Source: Terrabacter terrigena (GTDB taxonomy: Bacteria; Actinomycetota; Actinomycetes; Actinomycetales; Dermatophilaceae). From it: a DNA stretch of 64,000 nt. Positions 24,125-32,490 of this stretch are shown here, piece by piece. The notes beneath the pieces were generated by a model. The model was not told the origin of the DNA, searched no databases, and saw only the letters and a list, made by a program, of their open reading frames with translations. Where the stretch lies: positions 5,528 to 69,527 of the forward strand of contig NZ_JBHTKH010000020.1 of NCBI RefSeq assembly GCF_042676085.1, written 5' to 3'. The translations under genes and the position numbers were made by a program. Positions within the stretch are counted from its first letter, which is position 1, and the number at the start of each line of letters is the position of its first letter.

Positions 24125-25114
24125 GTGTCGCGAACGCCAGCATATGCCGCCGAGCTGCGGACCGCCCTGACGCGCGCCGTGCGCGGGGTCAGCGAGCGCG
24201 ACCTGGCCCGCACGACGGAGGCGCTGGTCTCCCGCTACCGCTCGGTGGCCCCGGCGTCGGCCCCGATCCTCGCGTCGCGGGTGCACGTAGCGGCCTACGC
24301 CGCCTACCGGATGGCGGCGACGCACGCGGCCCTGTCGCGCATCCTGGGCGAGCTCGCCGACCGTGACCTCGCACCTCGGTCACTCCTCGACCTCGGTGGC
24401 GGGACCGGCGCGGCGGCGTGGGCGGCAGCGGGCGCCTTCGACTCGCTCGAGACCATCACCGTTCTCGACCAGGTCGAGGAGGCCCTCGGCCTGGGTCGCG
24501 AGCTCGTCCGAGACGCGGCCTCCGAGGTGCTGGCAGGCGCGACGTTCGCCCGCGCCGTCGCCGGCGACTGGCCGCAGCTCGAGGCCGACCTCGTCACCGT
24601 CTCCTACGTGCTCAGCGAGCTCGACGAGGCCGCGCAGGAGCTCCTGATCGCCGACGCCATGCAGCGAGGAAGGGCTGTCGTCGTCGCCGAACCGGGCACG
24701 CCCGACGGCTATGCGCGCGTGCTCCGGGTGCGTTCCGCGATGGTCGCTGCCGGCTGGACGCTCCTCGGTCCGTGCCCGCACGCGAGCGAATGCCCACTGG
24801 TCGGGAGGGACTGGTGCCACTTCGCGGCGCGCGTCAACCGCTCGGCAGAGCACCGGCGACTCAAGGGCGCCGAGCTGTCCTACGAGGATGAGAAGTTCTC
24901 GTGGGTGGCTGCTGCGCGCCCGAGCCTCGTGGAATCACCAGCAGGACAGCCGAACTCGGGTCGCATCCTCCGGCATCCGTTGAAGCGCAAGGGTTTCGTG
25001 GAGTTCCAGGTCTGCAGGCCTGACGGCACGGCCGGCCGGGAGGTCGTGTCGAAGAAAGCGGGGGAGCGCTACCGCTCTGCTCGTGACGCCGAGTGGGGCG
25101 ACACGCTGCCCTGA
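24125..25114 (+). CDS. Rsm22-type small ribosomal subunit methyltransferase-like protein with a probable Fe-S site
   Basis: 329 residues, SAM-methyltransferase fold of the Rsm22 family, related to mitochondrial METTL17. The SAM loop DLGGGTGAAAWA is at 89-100, and VSYVLSELDE near 159 is motif IV-like. Four cysteines (217, 223, 231, 297; C-x5-C-x7-C-x65-C) match the positions that bind a 4Fe-4S cluster in the METTL17 group, as known of the family. It is thought to act in assembly of the small ribosomal subunit. The GTG start is leaderless-type: TATCCT (24113-24118) lies six bases upstream. Convergent with upp. Confidence 0.85.
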   Translation: MSRTPAYAAELRTALTRAVRGVSERDLARTTEALVSRYRSVAPASAPILASRVHVAAYAAYRMAATHAALSRILGELADRDLAPRSLLDLGGGTGAAAWAAAGAFDSLETITVLDQVEEALGLGRELVRDAASEVLAGATFARAVAGDWPQLEADLVTVSYVLSELDEAAQELLIADAMQRGRAVVVAEPGTPDGYARVLRVRSAMVAAGWTLLGPCPHASECPLVGRDWCHFAARVNRSAEHRRLKGAELSYEDEKFSWVAAARPSLVESPAGQPNSGRILRHPLKRKGFVEFQVCRPDGTAGREVVSKKAGERYRSARDAEWGDTLP

Positions 25115-25150
25115 GCGCGGAGCCAGCCCGACGGCATACGCAAGGAGCGG

Positions 25151-25789
25151 TCAGACGACGCCGTAGAGGCGGTCGCCGGCGTCACCGAGCCCGGGGACGA
25201 TGTAGCCCTTCTCGTTGAGCTTCTCGTCGATCGTGCCGAGCACGACCTTGACGGGGACGCCGAGCGACCCGGCCTGCTCGCGCAGGTGGTCGACGCCCTC
25301 GGGGGCCGCGAGCAGGCAGACCGCCGTGATGTCGTCGGCGCCGCGGTCGACGAGGTACTTGATGGCGTCGGCCATCGAGCCCCCCGTCGCGAGCATCGGG
25401 TCGAGCACGAAGACCTGACGGCCGGTGAGGTCGTCGGGCAGGCGGTTCGCGTAGGTGACCGGCTCGAGGGTCTCCTCGTTGCGCTGCATGCCGAGGAAGC
25501 CGACCTCGGCGCTCGGCAGCAGGTTGACCATGCCCTCGAGCATGCCGAGGCCCGCACGGAGGATGGGCACGATGAGCGGCTTGGGGTTGCTCAGCTTGAT
25601 GCCGGTCGTCGCCGCCACAGGCGTCTCGATCTCGAACGGCTCGACACGGACGTCGCGCGTCGCCTCGTAGGCGAGGAGCGTCATCAGCTCCTCGGCGAGC
25701 CGGCGGAACGTGGGGCTGTCCGTCCGCTTGTCGCGCAGGTAGGTCAGCTTGTGGGCGATGAGCGGGTGGTCTGCGACGTGGACGTCCAT
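25151..25789 (-). CDS. upp: Uracil phosphoribosyltransferase
   Basis: 212-residue salvage enzyme making UMP from uracil and PRPP. The PRPP-binding motif VFVLDPMLATGGSMADAIK is at about 128-146, and the C-terminal uracil site YIVPGLGDAGDRLYG ends the protein, both classic Upp features. Start ATG at 25789 has TAAGTT (25802-25797) seven bases upstream and no ribosome site, so the transcript is probably leaderless. tadA begins only 17 bases away on the other strand, so the two promoters overlap. Confidence 0.97.
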   Translation of the reverse strand: MDVHVADHPLIAHKLTYLRDKRTDSPTFRRLAEELMTLLAYEATRDVRVEPFEIETPVAATTGIKLSNPKPLIVPILRAGLGMLEGMVNLLPSAEVGFLGMQRNEETLEPVTYANRLPDDLTGRQVFVLDPMLATGGSMADAIKYLVDRGADDITAVCLLAAPEGVDHLREQAGSLGVPVKVVLGTIDEKLNEKGYIVPGLGDAGDRLYGVV

Positions 25790-25806
25790 GGGTGGAAACT
25801 TAGCGC

Positions 25807-26310
25807 GTGCCCAAGCGATCCGAGACCCCCGGCAAGCGCCCCGTCCCCTCGCCAGAGTCGTATGCGGACTGGATGGGTCTGGCGCTCGAGCTCGCCGCCG
25901 CGGCGGTCGGGTCGCAGGACGTCCCGGTCGGCGCTCTCGTCGTGGACGCGGACGGCCGCGTCGCGGGCCGCGGGCGCAACGTCCGGGAGCAGCTCGGCGA
26001 CCCGACGGGGCACGCGGAGGTCGTCGCCCTCCGGGAGGCGGCGGAGTCGGTGCGGGGGTGGCGGCTCGACGGCTGCACGCTCGTCGTGACGCTCGAGCCG
26101 TGCGTGATGTGCGCCGGAGCGGCCATGGCGGCGCGGTTGGAGCGCATCGTCTTCGGCGCCTGGGACCCCAAGGCCGGTGCGTGCGGCTCGGTCTGGGACC
26201 TGACCCGCGACCCGCTCGCAACGCACCTCGTCGACGTCGTCGGTGGCGTCAGGGCCGAGGAGTCGGCCGCCCTCCTGGTCGATTTCTTCGAGGGCCGGAG
26301 GCTCGGGTAA
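25807..26310 (+). CDS. tadA: tRNA adenosine(34) deaminase / nucleoside deaminase
   Basis: 167-residue zinc deaminase. The HAE motif is near residue 76 (GHAEVVALREA) and PCVMCAGA near 98 supplies the two zinc cysteines. It converts the wobble A of tRNA-Arg(ACG) to inosine; such a tRNA is encoded at 1223-1295 in this window, consistent with need for the enzyme. Guanine or cytosine deaminase activity is a less likely reading. GTG at 25807 is the first in-frame start; the 5' end is only 17 bases from upp. An internal ATG at 25873 would also leave the deaminase core intact. Confidence 0.9.
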   Translation: MPKRSETPGKRPVPSPESYADWMGLALELAAAAVGSQDVPVGALVVDADGRVAGRGRNVREQLGDPTGHAEVVALREAAESVRGWRLDGCTLVVTLEPCVMCAGAAMAARLERIVFGAWDPKAGACGSVWDLTRDPLATHLVDVVGGVRAEESAALLVDFFEGRRLG

Positions 26311-26320
26311 GGTCTCTCCC

Positions 26321-26410
26321 GGTGGCGTGTCCGAGCGGCCTAAGGAGCACGCCTCGAAAGCGTGTGTGGGGGTGACTCCACCGTGGGTTCAAATCCCACC
26401 GCCACCGCCA
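26321..26410 (+). tRNA. tRNA-Ser(CGA)
   Basis: Type II tRNA with a long variable arm. Acceptor GGTGGCG pairs with CGCCACC (26400-26406), discriminator G at 26407, and CCA is encoded at 26408-26410. The anticodon CGA is at 26355-26357 in the loop CTCGAAA. A rho-independent terminator follows at once. Confidence 0.97.
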
Positions 26411-26434
26411 TGTGATGTATCAGGAGATCAGCGA

Positions 26435-26472
26435 CAGTGGCCCTACGGGAACGTAGGGCCACTGTTGTTTTC
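26435..26472 (+). terminator. Rho-independent terminator of tRNA-Ser(CGA)
   Basis: CAGTGGCCCTACG, loop GGAA, and the exact complement form a perfect 13-bp stem followed by TTGTTTTC. One of the clearest terminators in the window. Confidence 0.93.
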
Positions 26473-26476
26473 GGGG

Positions 26477-26629
26477 GTGTGCCTGAGGGGCGCTCCACAC
26501 CTGATCGGCGCGGAGGAGGGCATCCGGGACCGTCTGTCGCTGCCGAACCCCTACGAGGAGGAGCGTGGCGAGGCCTGGACCGCGGTGGAGGGCCTCAGCT
26601 CGGCCGAGGACCGGGCGGGGGAGATCTAG
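26477..26629 (+). CDS. Possible small ORF or gene remnant
   Basis: 50 codons from GTG at 26477 to TAG, with about 90% G/C at third positions and a protein-like C-terminus (LPNPYEEERGEAW). It begins right after a terminator with no ribosome site, and the frame runs open through the tRNA. It may be the tail of a decayed gene. Function and reality are uncertain. Confidence 0.25.
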   Translation: MCLRGAPHLIGAEEGIRDRLSLPNPYEEERGEAWTAVEGLSSAEDRAGEI

Positions 26630-26721
26630 ACGGGGCGGGAGTCCTCGGTGGAGGACCTGCTCCCCGGGCTCGGCGGCTGACCTGGGCCCCGGGAGGGCAG
26701 CCCACTGGCAGGATGTGCGGC

Positions 26722-27558
26722 ATGACGACGGACGTCCCGCTCAGCGTGCGCACCCCCTCTCCCCTGGGCGAGTTCCTTCGCGCCCGCCGCAAGGAGCTGG
26801 CACCTGAGGACGTCGGCATCAAGCGCGTCAAGGGACGGCGGCGCGTCGGCCTCAGCCGCACCGAGGTCGCCGAGCTCGCGAACATCTCGGTCGCCTACTA
26901 CGACATCATCGAGCGGGGCCGTGACCTGCGCCCGAGCACGAGCGTCATCGACGGGCTCGCCCGCGCGCTCAAGCTGGGCACCGACGGTCGCGCCCACCTG
27001 CACGCCCTCGCCACCGGAGCGCCGTCACGCCGGCCGCAGGCCCCCGAGGAGCTGACCGAGGAGCTCGAGGAGCTGCTCGACTCGATCGACCCCAACCCGG
27101 CATACGTGGTCGGCGCGCGCTGGGACGTGCTCGGCGCGAACCACACCGCCTGCCAGCTGTTCACCGACTGGGAGGGCAAGCGGACCAAGCGCGAGCGCAA
27201 CCTGCTGTGGTTCTACTGCTGCGACCCTGCGGCGCGCAGCCTCTTCGTCGACTGGGAGCAGGAGGCGGCCGACCAGCTGGCGCTCTTCCGCGAGGCGTAC
27301 GCTCGCCACCCCGACGACCCGTCGTTCAAGCGGGTGCTCGACGAGGTCTTCAAGGCCAACCCGGCCACCGTCGAGTGGTGGGAACGCCACGACACCGACC
27401 CGACTCGTGGGCGCACCAAGCGGATCCGGCTCGACACCGGCCAGGTCATCCAGCTGCGGCAGCTCGTGCTGTCGGTCGCCGAGGAGCCCGACATCCGCGT
27501 CATCAGCTACTTCGCCGACGTCGACGGCGACCTCGACGACATCGAGATCGACCTCTAG
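26722..27558 (+). CDS. XRE-family regulator with MmyB-like ligand domain
   Basis: 278 residues. The helix-turn-helix is at about 38-62 (LSRTEVAELANISVAYYDII). The remaining C-terminal part is the MmyB-like ligand-binding (PAS-like) domain, with DPNPAYVVGARWDVLGANHTA near 120 and NLLWFYCCDPAARSLFVDWE near 155. Members often regulate an adjacent short-chain dehydrogenase or oxidoreductase, but none is adjacent here. ATG at 26722 is preceded by CAGGAT seven bases upstream, so it may be leaderless; ATG at 26713 is an alternative. Confidence 0.88.
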   Translation: MTTDVPLSVRTPSPLGEFLRARRKELAPEDVGIKRVKGRRRVGLSRTEVAELANISVAYYDIIERGRDLRPSTSVIDGLARALKLGTDGRAHLHALATGAPSRRPQAPEELTEELEELLDSIDPNPAYVVGARWDVLGANHTACQLFTDWEGKRTKRERNLLWFYCCDPAARSLFVDWEQEAADQLALFREAYARHPDDPSFKRVLDEVFKANPATVEWWERHDTDPTRGRTKRIRLDTGQVIQLRQLVLSVAEEPDIRVISYFADVDGDLDDIEIDL

Positions 27559-27586
27559 GCGGACCTTCGCCCCGTCGTGCGCGCTC

Positions 27587-27626
27587 GCGGTCGGCGGCGC
27601 CCGGCGCACCGCCGCACGCCGACCGC
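27587..27626. terminator. Hairpin between converging genes
   Basis: GCGGTCGGCG (27587-27596) pairs with CGCCGACCGC (27617-27626) around a 20-base GC-rich loop that can fold further. It lies between the ends of the MmyB-type regulator and the HerA-like gene. No T-run is present. Confidence 0.45.
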
Positions 27627-27662
27627 AACAGCGCACGGCGGTCGGCCGCACAGGGCGCGGCG

Positions 27663-29240
27663 TCAGCGCCGGCGCGTGCCGAAGATGCTGCGGGTGATCT
27701 CGCGGCCGATGACCGTGCCGGCCGACCGGAGCATCGACTTGAAGGCCGAGCTGCCGGCCACCTGCTGGATGAGGCTGGGCTCCTCCTTGGGCGCCCGCTG
27801 CCTCGGCGCGGGCGCCGGGGCCGGGGCCGGCGCAGGGGCCGGAGCGGCCTGCTGCGGTGCGGGAGCGGCCTCGAGACGCTTGGCGAGCAGCTCGTAGGCG
27901 GACTCGCGGTCGACCACGTCGGCGTACTTGGTCTTGAGCTGCGACGCGTTGACGACGGCGTCCAGGGTCGCCTGCGGCGAGGGGTCCATGAGCGAGTTCG
28001 GGGCCTTCATGCGCGTCCAGGCCACCGGCGTCGGCACGCCCCGGTCGGAGAGCACCGTGACGACCGCCTCGCCGATGCCGAGGCTGGTCAGGAGCTTCTC
28101 CATGTCGTACGCGGTGTGCGGGTAGGTCGCGATGGCCTGCTTGAGCGCCTTCGCGTCGTCGGGTGTGAAGGCGCGCAGGGCGTGCTGCACGCGGTTGCCG
28201 AGCTGGGCGAGCACACCGGAGGGGACGTCCTTCGGCGACTGGGTGACGAAGAAGACGCCGATGCCCTTGGATCGGATGAGCCGCACGGTCTGCTCGATGG
28301 CGTCGAGGAAGGCCTTGCTGGCGTCGTTGAAGAGCAGGTGCGCCTCGTCGAAGAAGAAGACGAGCTTCGGCTTGTCGACGTCGCCCTCCTCCGGCAGGTC
28401 GTGGAAGAGGTCGGCGAGCAGCCACATGAGGAACGTCGAGAAGAGCTGCGGACGGTCTTGCACCTGGGGCAGCTCGAGGCAGGAGATGATGCCCTTGCCG
28501 TCGGGAGCCGTGCGCAGCAGGTCGCTCGTCTCGAACTCGGGCTCGCCGAAGAAGGCGCCCGCGCCCTGGTCCTCGAAGGTGATGAGGTTGCGCAGGATCA
28601 CGCCGGCCGTCGCGCTCGACAGGCCACCGAGCTCCTTGAGGTCGGCCTTGCCCTCGTCGGAGGTGAGGTGGCTGATGACCGCGCGAAGGTCCTTGAGGTC
28701 GAGCAGCGCCAGGCCGTTCTTGTCGGCGTAGTGGAAGATCAGCCCGAGGCTGCTCTCCTGCGTGTCGTTGAGCCCGAGCACCTTGCTGAGCAGGGTGGGT
28801 CCGAAGCCCGTGATGGTGGCGCGGATCGCGATGCCGCTGCCCTTGCCGCCCAGCGTGTAGAACTCGGTGGGGTATGCCGTCGCAGCCCACGGCATACCGA
28901 CGTCGGCCGCGCGGTCCGTGATCTTCTCGCCGCCCTCGCCGGGTGTCGCGAGACCCGACAGGTCGCCCTTCATGTCGGCCAGGAAGACCGGCACACCCTG
29001 GTCGGCTAGCTGCTCGGCCATGAGCTGGAGAGTCTTCGTCTTGCCGGTGCCCGTCGCGCCCGCCACGAGGCCGTGCCGGTTGAGCACGCTGAGCGGGATC
29101 TGGACCGGGGCGTCGGCGTGCGCCTGCCCGTCGACGACGGCGGCACCGAGCTTGAGCACCCCACCCTCGAACGCGTAGCCCGCCCGGATCTCGTCGATCT
29201 GGCTGCCGTCACTGGACTCCGAGGCCGGTGTCTGGGTCAC
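27663..29240 (-). CDS. HerA-like ATPase (DUF853 family)
   Basis: 525-residue FtsK/HerA-superfamily ATPase. Walker A is GATGTGKTK near residue 48, Walker B FFFDEAHLLF near 265, and the Gln-finger-type FFVTQSPKDVP near 305. The last 90 residues contain a Pro/Ala-rich stretch (APAPAPAPAPAP) then a basic tail. Bacterial DUF853 proteins are predicted helicases or DNA translocases of unclear role. No NurA nuclease partner is nearby. GTG at 29240 has TAGAGT (29253-29248) seven bases upstream, so it is leaderless-type; the frame is open further upstream without support. Confidence 0.88.
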   Translation of the reverse strand: MTQTPASESSDGSQIDEIRAGYAFEGGVLKLGAAVVDGQAHADAPVQIPLSVLNRHGLVAGATGTGKTKTLQLMAEQLADQGVPVFLADMKGDLSGLATPGEGGEKITDRAADVGMPWAATAYPTEFYTLGGKGSGIAIRATITGFGPTLLSKVLGLNDTQESSLGLIFHYADKNGLALLDLKDLRAVISHLTSDEGKADLKELGGLSSATAGVILRNLITFEDQGAGAFFGEPEFETSDLLRTAPDGKGIISCLELPQVQDRPQLFSTFLMWLLADLFHDLPEEGDVDKPKLVFFFDEAHLLFNDASKAFLDAIEQTVRLIRSKGIGVFFVTQSPKDVPSGVLAQLGNRVQHALRAFTPDDAKALKQAIATYPHTAYDMEKLLTSLGIGEAVVTVLSDRGVPTPVAWTRMKAPNSLMDPSPQATLDAVVNASQLKTKYADVVDRESAYELLAKRLEAAPAPQQAAPAPAPAPAPAPAPRQRAPKEEPSLIQQVAGSSAFKSMLRSAGTVIGREITRSIFGTRRR

Positions 29241-29267
29241 CTGTCGAACTCTAGCCGTCACCCTGTC

Positions 29268-29588
29268 ATGTTCGATGTCTATGCTGACCCGGTGATTTTC
29301 AAGGCCGTCGGTGACTCCCGCCCGTACCCCGACCACGGACTCGAGACGACCAAGGACTGGTCCAACGTGCCGCCCCGGGTGGTGCAGCTCGGCGAGCTCA
29401 TCACCACCAAGAGCACCCTCGACCTGCGCAACCTCCTCGCCGACGACTCGACCTTCTACGGCGACCTCTTCCCCCACTGTGTCGAGTGGGAGGGGCAGCT
29501 CTACCTCGAGGACGGCCTCCACCGGGCATTACGCGCCGCGCTGCAGCAGAGACCTGTCCTCCACGCCCGAGTCCTCGTACTCTCCTGA
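29268..29588 (+). CDS. Conserved small actinobacterial protein with ParB-like features
   Basis: 106 residues starting MFDVYADPVIFKAVGDSRPY. The C-terminus has YLEDGLHRALRAALQQ, like the DG.HR turn of ParB/Srx-type folds, and VVQLGELITTKSTLDL resembles the first strand of that fold. Relatives are sometimes labelled VapB-type antitoxins, but I see no toxin gene next to it. It is divergent from the HerA-like gene, with starts only 27 bases apart, and is followed by a LytR_C gene. Function unknown. Confidence 0.7.
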   Translation: MFDVYADPVIFKAVGDSRPYPDHGLETTKDWSNVPPRVVQLGELITTKSTLDLRNLLADDSTFYGDLFPHCVEWEGQLYLEDGLHRALRAALQQRPVLHARVLVLS

Positions 29589-29631
29589 CACGGCCGCTCG
29601 ACCACGAGCGCCGATGATTGAAGGAGGGCGG

Positions 29632-30180
29632 ATGCCGGACGCGGCCAGGGACGCGGCCCAGGACGCCGACCGCACGTACCACGTGCGCCGTCAGCGCCGA
29701 TCGGCGATCGTCATCGCGCTCGTCCTGCTCAGCATGGCAGGGGCGTTCTACTACGCCTCCACCTACTTCCGCGACACGACGCCCAAGCCCGGTCCGTGCA
29801 CGACCGTGCCGCCGCAGCAGGCGCTCACGCCTCAGGACGTCAGTCTCAACGTCTACAACTCGACGAGCCGGGCCGGTCTCGCGAAGACCGTGGCGCGCAC
29901 CGCCGTCGACCGGGGTTTCAAGGTGAAGGCCGTCTCCAACGACCCGAAGAAGGCCGGCGTCAAGCAGGTGGCACAGATCCGCTTCGGCCCCGAGGGGGCG
30001 GCCTCGGCGCGCCTCGTGCGGGCCCACGTGCCGGGTGGCGTGCTCGTCAACGACAAGCGCAAGGGCGACACGGTCGACCTCGTCGTGGGGCAGGCGTGGA
30101 AGGCCTTCGGCAAGGAGCCGGTCGCGGCCGCCCCCACGCAGACCCTGCGCCAGTGCCCCAGCGTCACCGTCGAGCCCTGA
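29632..30180 (+). CDS. LytR C-terminal domain membrane protein
   Basis: 182 residues. A basic N-terminus and one membrane helix (about 24-44, SAIVIALVLLSMAGAFYY) are followed by an extracellular LytR_C domain (about 70-160: VSLNVYNSTSRAGLAKTVAR and DTVDLVVGQAW). There is no LytR-CpsA-Psr catalytic domain, so it is a stand-alone C-terminal module, probably bound to cell wall processes. AGGAGG lies four bases before the ATG at 29632. Only 43 bases after the preceding gene, so possibly one transcript. Confidence 0.85.
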   Translation: MPDAARDAAQDADRTYHVRRQRRSAIVIALVLLSMAGAFYYASTYFRDTTPKPGPCTTVPPQQALTPQDVSLNVYNSTSRAGLAKTVARTAVDRGFKVKAVSNDPKKAGVKQVAQIRFGPEGAASARLVRAHVPGGVLVNDKRKGDTVDLVVGQAWKAFGKEPVAAAPTQTLRQCPSVTVEP

Positions 30181-30190
30181 CCCTCCCCAC

Positions 30191-30265
30191 CGTCGAGAGG
30201 CCGACGTCTGTCGCCCTTCGCACGTCGAGAGGCCAAAGCCTGTCGCAGACCCTGACCTCTCGACG
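30191..30265. repeat. 32-bp period repeat and inverted copy between convergent genes
   Basis: CGTCGAGAGGCC is present at 30191 and 30223, each followed by a near copy ending CTGTCGC. CCTCTCGACG at 30256-30265 is the inverted copy and pairs with 30223-30232 over 10 bp. Located between the LytR_C and phosphoesterase genes, it probably acts as a bidirectional transcription end. Confidence 0.6.
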
Positions 30266-30289
30266 TCGGGCTGATGGGCCGGTGGGACG

Positions 30290-31330
30290 TCAGGAGGCGT
30301 ACGGGATGCGCTGCCAGGAGAGGACGTGCTCGGCGCCGGGGCGGTTGACCGTCACGACGAGGAAGTCCTTGTTGTTGTTCGAACCGTCGACGGTCACACG
30401 CTCGAGGTTCTCGGCCGAGCCCTCGACGCCGTAGAAGCCCAACCACTTCGAGCCGGCCGCGAGCGGGCGGTCGGAGTTGTAGATGTGGCTGTCACCGTTG
30501 AAGAGGTAGACCTCGCCGTCGAAGGCGTCCGACTGGGCGACGAGCTCGCGCACGAGCGGCTGGAAGGCCGAGTTGTCGGCCCACGTCACGTCGTACGTCG
30601 GGTCGAACATGTCGGCCTGCAGGAAGAGCGCGACGGCGCGGTCGTGCCGCTGACGTGCTGAGGCGAAGGCCGAACGCACCTGTGCCACGGCGCTGTCCAT
30701 GCGCGCCTTCTCCTCGGCGACCTGTGCGGCCGTCGGGCTCGTGAAGCCCAGCTCGGGCCAGGGCAGCGTGCCGTCGTTGCTGCCGACGACGTGCAGGGTC
30801 GCGATGTCGACGCCCTGCCGGCGGAACGACACGTTCTCCGGGAAGCCGGCCGCTTCCTGCGACGCGACGGTCGTGTCGGCGCCCAGCGTGCGGCCCGGGT
30901 GGTCGAAGAACATCGAGCGGATCGTCGACAGCCGCTCGAGCGGGTCGTAGGTGCCGTTGTTGGTGCGGTGGCAGTCGGTCCACTCGTTGTCGCCCGGCGT
31001 GTAGACGAGCGGCATGGTGAACCGGTCGAACTGCGTGCGGATCATCGAGAAGTACTCGTTGGTGCACTTCGAGGAGCCGTTCTTGATGTCGCCGACATGG
31101 ACCGTGAACGACAGGTCGGGCGTCGCGTTGATCTGGTCGACCCAGCGTGGGAAGGCCGCCACCTGTTCGGCGCCGTAGGGCACGTCGCCGATGACGGCGA
31201 AGGAGTAGTGGCCGTCCTTCTGCTGGCCGGGGGCCGGGGCGTCGACGGCGTGCGCGGAGCCGATGCCGGCGGGAAGGAGGACGAGGGCTGCCGCAGCTGC
31301 TGCGAGGGTGTGGGTGCGAGTGAGGTGCAT
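30290..31330 (-). CDS. Secreted metallophosphoesterase
   Basis: 346 residues with a Sec signal peptide (LAAAAAALVLLPAGIGSAHA, cleavage after about residue 28). The calcineurin-like metal motifs are visible: GDVPYG near 48, HVGDIKNG near 78, PGDNEW near 112 and FNGDSHIY near 281. It is likely exported and hydrolyses a phosphoester; substrate unknown. GAGAG lies upstream of the ATG. Stands alone between converging LytR_C and argF genes. Confidence 0.85.
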   Translation of the reverse strand: MHLTRTHTLAAAAAALVLLPAGIGSAHAVDAPAPGQQKDGHYSFAVIGDVPYGAEQVAAFPRWVDQINATPDLSFTVHVGDIKNGSSKCTNEYFSMIRTQFDRFTMPLVYTPGDNEWTDCHRTNNGTYDPLERLSTIRSMFFDHPGRTLGADTTVASQEAAGFPENVSFRRQGVDIATLHVVGSNDGTLPWPELGFTSPTAAQVAEEKARMDSAVAQVRSAFASARQRHDRAVALFLQADMFDPTYDVTWADNSAFQPLVRELVAQSDAFDGEVYLFNGDSHIYNSDRPLAAGSKWLGFYGVEGSAENLERVTVDGSNNNKDFLVVTVNRPGAEHVLSWQRIPYAS

Positions 31331-31427
31331 GAGTTCGGTTCTCTCGCATCGCCGTCGAACGGCGCCACCGCCAACGCGTGAACGGCAGGCGTCGGGTGGC
31401 TGGCCGACCGCTGGGACGGTCGCGGGC

Positions 31428-32447
31428 TCAGAGCTCGACGAGGGTCGCCACCATGAGGGCCTTGATGGTGTGCATGCGGTTCTCGGCCTGGTCGAAGACG
31501 ACGGACGCCTCCGACTCGAACACGTCGTCGGTCACCTCGAGCTCCTTGAGCCCGAACTGCTCGTGCACCTCCTGCCCGACCTTCGTCTCCAGGTCGTGGA
31601 ACGCAGGCAGGCAGTGCATGAACTTCACGCGCGGATTCCCTGTCGCCGCAAGCATCTCCGCGTTGACCTGGTAGGGCAGGAGAAGCCGGATCCGCTCGTC
31701 CCAGACCTCCTTGGCCTCACCCATCGACACCCACACGTCGGTGTGCACGAAGTCCACGCCGCGTACGCCCTCGGCGACGTCCTCGGTGAGCGTGATCCGC
31801 GCACCCGTCCGGGCGGCATACCTCCTCGCGATCGCGACGACGTCGTCGGACGGCCAGAGCGGCTGCGGTGCGACGATGCGCACGTCCATGCCGAGGATGG
31901 CGCCGGTGACGAGGAGGCTGTTGCCCATGTTGAAGCGGGCGTCGCCGACGTACGCGTACGCGATCTGCTCGTCGGGCTTGCCCGCGTGCTCGCGCATCGT
32001 CAGGGCGTCGCACAGCGACTGCGTCGGGTGCCAGTCGTCGGTGAGGCCGTTCCACACCGGCACGCCCGCGAACGCGCCGAGCGTCTCGACGACGTCGTGG
32101 CCCGCGCCGCGGTACTGGATGCCGTCGTAGAACCGGCCCAGCACCCGCGCGGTGTCCTTGGCCGACTCCTTGTGGCCGATCTGGGAGCCGCTCGGGTCGA
32201 GGTAGGTGGTGCTCGCGCCCTGGTCGGCGGCCGCCACCTCGAAGGCGCAGCGGGTGCGCGTCGAGGTCTTCGCGAAGACCAGGGCGATGTTCTTGCCCGC
32301 CAGGCGGCGCTCCTCGCGGCCCTCGCGCTTGGCGGCCTTCAGCTCGGCGGCGAGGTCGAGCAGGGCCCGGAACTCGTCGGGCGTGAGGTCGATCTCCTTG
32401 AGCAGGTTGCGGCGGTGGAGCCCTGAGAGGGCGGAGACGGCGGTCAT
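31428..32447 (-). CDS. argF: Ornithine carbamoyltransferase
   Basis: 339 residues. It joins carbamoyl phosphate and ornithine to citrulline, or runs in reverse in the arginine deiminase pathway. The phosphate-binding motif KTSTRTR is near 60-66, HPTQSLCDAL near 145 and FMHCLPAFHD near 275. Length and the extended HCLPAFHDLETKVG region resemble the catabolic ArcB-type group, but no arcA or arcC is nearby. CAGCAT (32459-32454) lies six bases upstream of the ATG, so it may be leaderless. Not part of an arginine operon here. Confidence 0.93.
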   Translation of the reverse strand: MTAVSALSGLHRRNLLKEIDLTPDEFRALLDLAAELKAAKREGREERRLAGKNIALVFAKTSTRTRCAFEVAAADQGASTTYLDPSGSQIGHKESAKDTARVLGRFYDGIQYRGAGHDVVETLGAFAGVPVWNGLTDDWHPTQSLCDALTMREHAGKPDEQIAYAYVGDARFNMGNSLLVTGAILGMDVRIVAPQPLWPSDDVVAIARRYAARTGARITLTEDVAEGVRGVDFVHTDVWVSMGEAKEVWDERIRLLLPYQVNAEMLAATGNPRVKFMHCLPAFHDLETKVGQEVHEQFGLKELEVTDDVFESEASVVFDQAENRMHTIKALMVATLVEL

Positions 32448-32490
32448 CGGCCGATGCTGTCAGGCGCGGGCCGCGCGCGGCAATCCGGTC

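Noticed and set aside
26243..26476. Frame through tRNA-Ser(CGA) reading SERPKEHASKACVGVTPP
   Set aside because: That is the well-known mistranslation of a serine tRNA gene, not a protein.
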